Below the pieces are notes generated by a model. The model saw nothing but the letters and a program-made list of their open reading frames with translations, had not been told where the DNA came from and ran no database searches. This document shows positions 56,081-64,000 of a DNA stretch of 64,000 bases, piece by piece. Origin of the DNA: Hirundichthys speculiger (taxonomy: Eukaryota > Chordata > Actinopteri > Beloniformes > Exocoetidae); assembly GCA_018398805.1 (NCBI GenBank), contig JAGFBZ010000290.1:2914001-2978000 (forward strand). The letters run 5' to 3'. How positions within the stretch are numbered: the stretch's first letter is position 1; each line of letters opens with the position of its first letter. Both the position numbers and the translations under genes were made by a program.

Positions 56081-57995
56081 CTGAGACAGAAAACAGGAAT
56101 AGCAAGACATTTTTCAAAAAGTCCACAACGGAGTGTTACTTTATCAAACCTTTGCTGTAGATAGCCATTTCAGGGATTCAGAAGAAGGATGGTGAAAGAG
56201 AGAAAAATATGTTCACAAAGAAAGATGAAACAAAGAGCATAACATGAGAAAACAACAAGGCTGGAATAGATTAAAGACACAAGTTCTGTAAAAAAGGAAT
56301 ACTGGTGAAAGTCACTGATTTACCAAGGATCAGGGACTTAAGAGTGTGGGAAAGGCAGAGAAAAGCAAAAACAAAGCTGAAAGGCAAAGATGAGATTTAA
56401 ATCATATATTCAGAAATGGTAATATGGAACAAGAGAAAAATGATAGTAAGAAAACACACACATTTGGGGGAAGCAGGCAGTCTAGCCAGGCATGGCTTGG
56501 AGTACAGAGACTGGTAGTAAACATTTGGAGTAGTAGTGGTATGTCTTCTCTCTCTCCTTTTGAGCTGAAACTGAGCTGCCCTGCACATTTTTAGGGAGTC
56601 ATCTACTAAATTGGATCAATAAGTAATTAACACTTTGGCTCTTTTCTGGCAACTTCTCTTTTATCCTGTTGCTGTTGCTTCATCTACTTCACTCCCCTGC
56701 AGACCAGTCCATTTGCTCACACAACTTGCAGTACACACAAAAAACACTGAAAGGAAGAAAAGAGGGTTTCGCCTGTGCAAAGCATTTTTGTATATTCTAC
56801 TTCTTTTGCTTCTACCGTGGGTGTCAGAAGGATTGGTAAGACAGGAAACTGGCAGGTAAAACATCAATGTATGCTAATAAGGAAAAGAAAAGACAAAGGG
56901 CGTCAACTGACATAATGACAAATACAAAGACAGAAGAGGAAGAAAGGGTGGAAGAGATAACAGCAGGCCAGATCAAGTAGGGCATGGATATGCAAGGATT
57001 CAGTGCAGAGTCCTTTCATCAATCCCATTGGCTAATCAGATGTATGGTTGAATTATTGATAAGAGGGCTTCATCAATAATTGCAGTGCTGCTGAATTTGG
57101 GCCAGAGACCATAGAGAAGAAAAAGTCAGAGCTGGTGGCTTAGCAAAAAGAAAACACGCAGATGTAACACCCACAATTATGACTAGAATAAAGAAGCATA
57201 GAACACTTTCACTCATTGACTTATGAAGGTAAACACAGAGTTGTGCACATTTACTTCTTAGCCGCCCATTTTAGCTCAGCTTTAATAGCTATGATGCCAC
57301 TGTTTCATAATTCAACGCAAAATATAGTTTTCTCATTGACAGAATGAAGTAGCTGTAGAATTTTTTTCGCACCTCTGTAATTTTCATGTCATAACAACAC
57401 ATCATGCCAGAAAAATCTGAAAAATGCAAAGTGTGAGAATCACTGTTCTTAAAAAATTAGTTCAGTCAAAATTAGTCAGTTCTTGAACTCTAACACTCTG
57501 GGGTAGTGAGAGTATGTTAGAACACCCGTTCCATAAGTGGTAAAATTAGGGTCATTTTACTTCTTTTTCTTTTTCGTTTCTTCTTCTTTTCTTTATTTAA
57601 TCATTTTAAATTTTATAATGAAACATTTCCCTCTCAGGAGCTCTAATTCAAACAGATGATATAAAATCTACTACAGTGTGAAGACATTAGAGTTTAAAGT
57701 CCATCATTTGGAAAGAGAGTTTGCTCTGAGATATGCTCTTATTATTTCTAACATGATAAAACAGAGATTTAAAGTCTGCCCATTTTTTACCTCACATATG
57801 CTCTTATGCCAAAGCATATTTGGAGTCAGCCTCCAAATGAGATGAGTGGCATGATGTGAATTTCTTTGTATAGTTTTAGTTTTCTTTCTCTTCTTGGATG
57901 TCACTGTAATAACAGGGTAACCCAGTCTCCTTTTCTAAAATCTTAAATTATGCTAAAGGTATTTAAATGGGTGATGGTGGAGTACTACTATTAAA
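56081..57995. other. No gene seen
   Basis: No domains recognised in short frames on either strand. Confidence 0.5.
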
Positions 57996-57997
57996 TA

Positions 57998-58700
57998 CAG
58001 TGGCAAGAAAAACTGCATGAACCTCTTGGAATTAACTAGTTGTCCACATTTATTTTATTTTATTTTTTATTTTTTTTGCCATAAAATGAGATATGAAATT
58101 CATCTAATTTACAATAAAAGACTAAATGTGTTTGAGCTTGTAACGTGCAACAATTATAACTTCTTGTGTCTTTACTAAAAAACAAGCTTTCACAGTCAAC
58201 AATTTTTTATCTAGCTGAATAAGTAAGTGAACCCTCGGACTTAATAGACTTGTGCAGTGTTCAGAACATTTTTCTTTCTATTGCTTTTTTTTTTTGGCCA
58301 TTACTCTTGAGAGAACTGCTTAAGCTCAGTCACATTTATAGGATGTCTGATAGGAACAGGTCTGTTGAGGTCATTCCACAACATTTCTCTGGTTTAAGGT
58401 CTGTGTTCTGACAGAGCCACTCCAAAAGGTGGAGTTTCTTTTTTCTGACACCATTCTGTAGTGCATTTACTTCCACACTTCAGGTCATTGTCCTGTTGCA
58501 CTTTTCTAAACCTAAGCTGACTTGTTTTACTGCCAGTGTCAAATGAAATCTACCCCTTTTTATTGATTTTAAGAAGTATTTTCACTGAAAAAAAAATCCA
58601 TGTTTCTTTTTTCTCTTTTCATGACTTGCACAACTTGTGAGCCAGTGGCTTTTGATGAAGCCTAGTTGTACTACCACAAGAAAAAAAAAGATGCAGATTC
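57998..58700 (-). pseudogene. Tc1/mariner relic, antisense, with left terminal repeat
   Basis: Opens TACAGTGGCAAGAAAAACTG, a well-known fish Tc1/mariner end with its TA site (57996-57997), repeats GTAAGTGAACCCTCGGACTT internally at 58225, and continues with antisense transposase segments such as TTGAGGTCATTCCACAACAT, GACAGAGCCACTCCAAAAGG and CAGGTCATTGTCCTGTTGCA. The right end and catalytic half are missing or decayed beyond recognition. Confidence 0.75.
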
Positions 58701-60359
58701 AAGATTTTAGAAAGAAGTAGATCTAAATAAGTGCAATAATAAAAAGAGGTGTGTTGTATTTGTCTCATGTGGTAGAGCTACTTGGCTTCAGTTTGGCTTG
58801 TGTTTGACATCACTGGCTTACATAGTCTAGAAGCTATTAAAAATGAAAAAAAAAAAAAAAATCTATGAATATATTATAATAAAACAGACCACTCAAATAT
58901 AATACAAAGAAGTGTGTCATATTTGTCTCCTGAAGTGCTACAATTTGGTTCAGGTTTGGAGTCATTGGGTCACCTGTTTGGAAGCTGTTAAAAAAATATA
59001 CTGTACTGCAAAGAGAATGATCCCGAGTGAATGTCTGTCAAATATGCAAGCTCAAACTAATTTCAGAGAGTTGTGAAAATGATGTGAATGTTTATTTGCA
59101 TATAGAGTGGAAAGGTCAGATATGATCACTCAAGATGCATTTGGGTACATATTTTAATGCCAGGAGTGAATGCACAAGCTAAATGCTGGCCACTTGTTAG
59201 TGGATTTCTCTGGACAAATTTTACTGAAATGTTTTTTTTTTTTTTTTTTTTTTGTCTTTTCTTTTTAAGAAAGTGCAGAACACAACAAAGAGTTTGAGTG
59301 TTAATTTTCACTCAAAACTCTCCAAATACCAAAAGGATGGAACCTGAATTGTGGGAAGTAATCCCAATGGCAACCCACCACTTCCCACAGACATCCTGGA
59401 ACCAGACAGTCCAGGACAACCTCAGATGTTCTTTGACCTGCTCAATGTTAAGTGGGTGATCATAATATTATAGCTGATCATTGTAAGTGAGAAAGCAAAT
59501 ATCCCTCTTTAAATAATTTTTTTTCCTGTGAAAAACAATTTTATTTTTCTGTGGAAAAACATTTGAGACCAACCTGCAAATCACAAAAAAAGGTAAAACA
59601 ACCTAAAGTATCCAATAAACATTTGTACTGACTGGGGAGTGGAACAATCACAAAGTATGGTACTTTTTAATAACCACACCACATCAATCCTTTTAGCCAA
59701 TGGGATTGATTATTATATAAAATTCCTAAAACAATACCACTCTTTCCTCATTTTTTTTTTTAATTATAAGTATGGCCAACTGTTTTAACACAGACCCATT
59801 AGAAAAAGTAATGTCCACAAGTAGCTTTGCTTTAAGAATGAACCAACCAAACATGTATCTGTTCTTTCACATGTTAAATATCTAAACTGCATTCATTTTA
59901 AGGATCACTGTTATCTACAAATGTTTTAATCATTCTGTTTGTGACACAAAACAAACTTGAAATAATGCCCAGGACGCAAACATTGATTACATGGTAGAAA
60001 TTTGCCTATTTATTGTAAACAAAGCGCACAGTCAGTCAACACAATGTGAGAACTGGATCAATTAAAAGAAGCACAGATAGTAATGATCTTGGATTTTATG
60101 TGTGAAATAAGATCCATGCAATTAGTAAACATGGTTTACCTCCTGCTGCTGAGGCAGGACTGTGAGAAACTGGCACTGCTCACCCACATAGACTGAGAAG
60201 TCTCTTGATAAAGCATTAAAAAAAAGGCTAGTTTACCAATTTATTTTACTACCTTATCATAATTATTGCTTGAAACCATTTCAACCTTTCGTTTGTTATT
60301 AGATTTTTACAATACTTGAATATCCATTGTATATTTTTGTGATGATGTCATTCTTAAAG
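58701..60359. other. No gene seen
   Basis: AT-rich with homopolymer runs (A16 at about 58845, T24 at about 59230). Confidence 0.5.
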
Positions 60360-60590
60360 AAGAGTTTTTTCTTGCCTCTGTTTGGCTTAAAGGTTTTTTT
60401 TCCTTGTATGTTTGTGCTTTTCTCCCACTATTGGAGTTTTTGTTACTTAATATTTTCTTTGATTAGGATTTAATATTATAATTTTAGTTACTGATATTTG
60501 CTCAGGGGTCTCTGGGTCTCCGTAAATTGCCTAGAGACAATCTGGATTGTAATATGATATACAAATAAAATTGAATTTAATTGATATGCG
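60360..60590 (+). repeat. Decayed 3' tail of a LINE/SINE-type repeat
   Basis: Follows the same tail order as 3240-3715 on the opposite strand: GAGTTTTTTCTTGCCTCTG, then TCTGGGTCTCCGTAAATTGC, then ATGATATACAAATAAAATTGAATTTAATTGA. Confidence 0.6.
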
Positions 60591-63500
60591 TGTAAATTGA
60601 AAATAAATTGGGAAATTTCAGCTAAGCTAAATCACATCTGTAATTAGAATTAATACTGAAACAATACAGGTTTTTTAAAAAATATATATTTACTTTGAAA
60701 TTGTGTTAGAAACATTCTTATAAAAAGTAAAATCTCAGTAACAATTGAAAATTTTGTAAACATGCATAAATGTATTAGAATCAGTAAATTCTTCTGTTAA
60801 ATAAGAAAAAAAAGAAAATATTTGGTTTGCGTTCATTTCTTGCAACTTCTGTGTTTATGCAGTAACTAGAAATATGTCCTCATAAAGAACCATGCTATCC
60901 AGCAGCACTTGCTTCAGTTAAAAGGAAGTGTAACTGATGTGTGGATAATGTCATGAGGGTTGATATTTGAATGCAATATCAACAAACTACGGTGAGCTAG
61001 GCCCCTCCATCCCCCTCTTTTCAGTGCTCCCTAACAAAGTGTGCTGCACCATGAAGTTGTTCTGTTTTGTCTTCCTCATCAAGAATTTATTCTGAGATGT
61101 TATTAAAGAAACTCTTGTAATACATAAATCAAGTCTCCTATGACACAAACACAAGCACAAGAAGAGAATAATGCAAACTATTTTAAATGATTAACTTTAA
61201 AGTCTGAGTAACGCAGGAATTAATATGCATATTCTTTAACTTAATTTATTGGTGGTATTTACCAAACAGCTCCAGATAAATATTAATCATTAAAGCAGTC
61301 TCTCAGTATATACAATTAGCTTTCAAATTCTTAAAGAAAATTAGCAGTGTTCTATTCTCTGAGAAGCTGGGGATGTGTCCACTGAGAACTTAATTGACAA
61401 ACCTCAGACCAATTTAAATGAGTCACTAACAGGGAAAACAAACTGGACCGCCTCCACTAATCTGTTAATCATGTCTCAGGTGCAAGTTTGTAAAGCTACC
61501 TGGGTAAATATGGCAGGTTGGGTAATCCTCAGTTTTCTGCCTCTGTTCCTTTGCACAAAATGAATGCATCCATAGACATTATCTTATCAACCACAGTATG
61601 TGACAGTTTACTTGGTTAAACTGGTTTATTTTAGTTACATTTCAATTTTGATTTGTCATATCAGAGGTTTGGAGAAGAAAATATCTCTCAGTATATGTTC
61701 TATTATGACAGCAAAAAGTACAACATCTATTGTATAACCTATTTCTCCCAGTCTGACATGCTTAAAAGATGAGCACAGCTCTGCACAATCGCATGCATCC
61801 TGTCCAAACGTGTATGACATTCTAAATTTTGAACACAAATATTGTTGATGGAAAGATAGAAATAGGGATTTGGGTGCTGGATCCCAAAAAATGTTCGCAT
61901 CCATACACCATTCATCACATCAATATAAAGTTGGTGTGACACCCTCCTCTTTTGATTGCTGTTTAGTTTTGTTATTTCTGGAAATGCTAGACATTTTAGA
62001 CTATGAGGGCTACAACAGGCCTTTATACATGGAATAATAAAATATGCACAATATTAAAACTTATGTTCCACTAATGGATGTCTAATCTGGCCAGAAAAAA
62101 AGGACATGCACTCTTTTTTTTTTTATTTCATGACAAGTGAATGTGCCACTGATATTTCTTACTGAGCATTATGGCAATATCTGATAATATCAGACCTACA
62201 ACAATTACGTATCCATTTAAAATCCTTGTGGCTGTAGACTTTAACTGTAAGCTATTGAAAACATGTTTGCACATTGAGCAATATAATGGCTGAAATGTGC
62301 AACATCTTTGGGGATATGTTAGATAAGGAATTTCTGCCCTTCACATTAAAAGGTTGCTTCTCTGAAGTTGCATCTGATTTCTGTAGAATGTGGAACTTTA
62401 CTAGTCTGACTGGGCAGTTGACAGAAATCCTATAAACTTAAAGGCAAATCTATTAATGACTTTTTCTAAGAGCCACTCCATTGTTATTAGGACCTTGTGC
62501 GATGCATGCAACAAATTTACAATGATCAATGTTGGCTTCTATCGGAGATGGAGTGTGGTGGATGTCTCCAAGAAAACAAATTTGACTTTGCCTCAACTGC
62601 CTCTTAACAAGGAACCGACATAAAAGTACCACGTGTCATTCCTTGTGATGCAACCTTTCCAGCAACATTTTTCCAGTAACAGGAATGATAGAAATCTTTG
62701 TGTCATCACTGCTTGTGGGAATTATCTTATATTGAGGCTGCTAAGCAGAGTTTGTGTGCAACAGTGGCATGCAGAACTGGGCTGTGCATTTTCACAACTC
62801 TTAAAAAATGTCTAGTATACATCTTATGCATAGTATTAGATATTTTGACAAAATAACTTTTGGAAACTGTCAGCATTGTTGCTTGTTTTATACAATATGT
62901 AAACCCAATCACCACTGATTATATGCATATTATATTAGAATGTTCCAGGTTCTGACCCAGATAAAGAAAGGAGAATTTACAATAACCATCTCTTGATGGC
63001 AATACATTTAATTAAAAACAATTTAGCATTTTAGCTGCACGGTTAAGGAGGCAAATCCAGATGAAGTGACTGTTCTACATGATCACCTTCTTATCACAGA
63101 TGCCTCTTCAGAGGCAGGAGCTCAATACATCCTTCTTAACTATACTGATACCACTTCAAGAAATGGTGAAAGACAGATGTTAACTTGAAATGGCTCACAC
63201 ATATTCAGATTTTGTCACATGGCAAAGCTTATCGTACTATGGTTGGAGTAAGTAAAGGCCTGGTAAAAGCCTTTTTACACTCTGAAGGATGGCACTATGA
63301 ACCAAAACTCCGATAGACCGGGTCATGGACACCATTTGAGTCAGTTCTCAATCAGTTGCTCATGTTGTGTTTACTTTTTGACAGTGCTGTAGTCGTGTTA
63401 GTCCCTAGGGTCCCTAGGGTCCAAGTCCAAGGTAAGTCCAAGTCATTACATAAAAATACAAGTAAAGCCAAAGTCTTTATTGATTCGAGTAAAGCTCAAG

Positions 63501-64000
63501 TGGAGTCCAATCCAAATAACACAGGTTTCAGCTTTTTAAACACAATATAAACAAAATATATTCATTGTTTCATGAGAAATGGGAAAAACGCAATCAAATC
63601 AACACTTGCAATTCAGGGTATTATAAAAGGTCACGTAGCATAGGTTTATGATATGAACCCAAATAATCTTTTTGAGTTGAGAATATAGTTCAAGTAGAAA
63701 AAAAGAAAAGACGTTAACCATTAAATTTTGATATAAAATTAGGTGTCACTATCTGTTTCTTAATTTTTCAATACCTTATTAGTCTATTTTTTTGGAGACT
63801 GATAATTTCACAAACTCTTGCATGTCACAGGTGTGCTGTTCAAACTGGGGACGACAATGGAAGTCTAACAACTCAACAATAGGACTTTTAACAAGCAGAT
63901 GTCACGTCACAGATGATGTCATCTTGCCTTTGCTACGCAACATCAAAGGCACTATGGAGCCTCAGGGGAGACTTGTGTCTCATTGATGCTTGACACATCG
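60591..64000. other. No gene seen; a diverged dispersed repeat near 63400
   Basis: Short frames only. At about 63385-63520 repeated AAGTCCAAGT and GAGTAAAGC motifs resemble a dispersed fish repeat rich in caagtc units. Nothing else supported. Confidence 0.5.

Overview
This 64 kb window reads as non-coding, repeat-rich DNA from a ray-finned (teleost-type) fish. The evidence is the repeat content: Tc1/mariner elements with TA target sites, several hAT elements with 8-bp target duplications, a piggyBac element in TTAA sites, tRNA-derived SINEs ending in an AATAAAGG-type tail, RTE-like, L1-like and R2-like LINE fragments, and TGTCA...TGACA solo LTRs. No species can be named from this. No complete host protein gene was found. 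The few host-like signals are isolated candidate exons (292-530 minus, 30215-30441 plus, 36435-36507 plus), so the window is most likely intergenic or within long introns.

Layout: 1-8.2 kb holds a truncated hAT MITE, an RTE-like endonuclease relic, a long (AT)n tract, a Tc1/mariner MITE and a decayed hAT transposase interrupted by a Tc1-like transposase relic and a LINE tail. 9.5-12.8 kb holds a 5'-truncated L1-like insertion with a 17-bp duplication and a Harbinger-like element with matching ends. 13-17 kb is mostly featureless. 17.0-19.1 kb is a piggyBac relic with a promoter, splice sites and a nested MITE.

20.0-28.7 kb is the most unusual part: a GC-rich, minus-strand retrovirus-like element. 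In transcription order it has a 55-bp hairpin-containing tandem repeat, two long overlapping open frames of unknown function (ORF1 with a Cys/His-rich start and a PSAP motif; ORF2), an Env-like glycoprotein frame broken into three pieces, a polypurine tract and a 1.9-kb LTR with its own TATA and polyA signals. No protease, reverse transcriptase or integrase and no 5' LTR are visible.

28.7-64 kb is low-density sequence with scattered insertions: a coiled-coil exon (30.2 kb), a second full-length hAT MITE (38.6 kb), two solo LTRs (39.3 and 49.6 kb), three Tc1-like relics (40, 43.4 and 45 kb, the last split by a hAT MITE), an internally deleted hAT (48.4 kb), a young SINE (51.3 kb), and an R2-like LINE (53.7-56.1 kb) split by a 1.4-kb retroposon that still carries an intact 127-aa transmembrane/coiled-coil ORF. 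The genes here do not form a host pathway; the window is an archive of nested transposition events whose relative order can be read from the interruptions.
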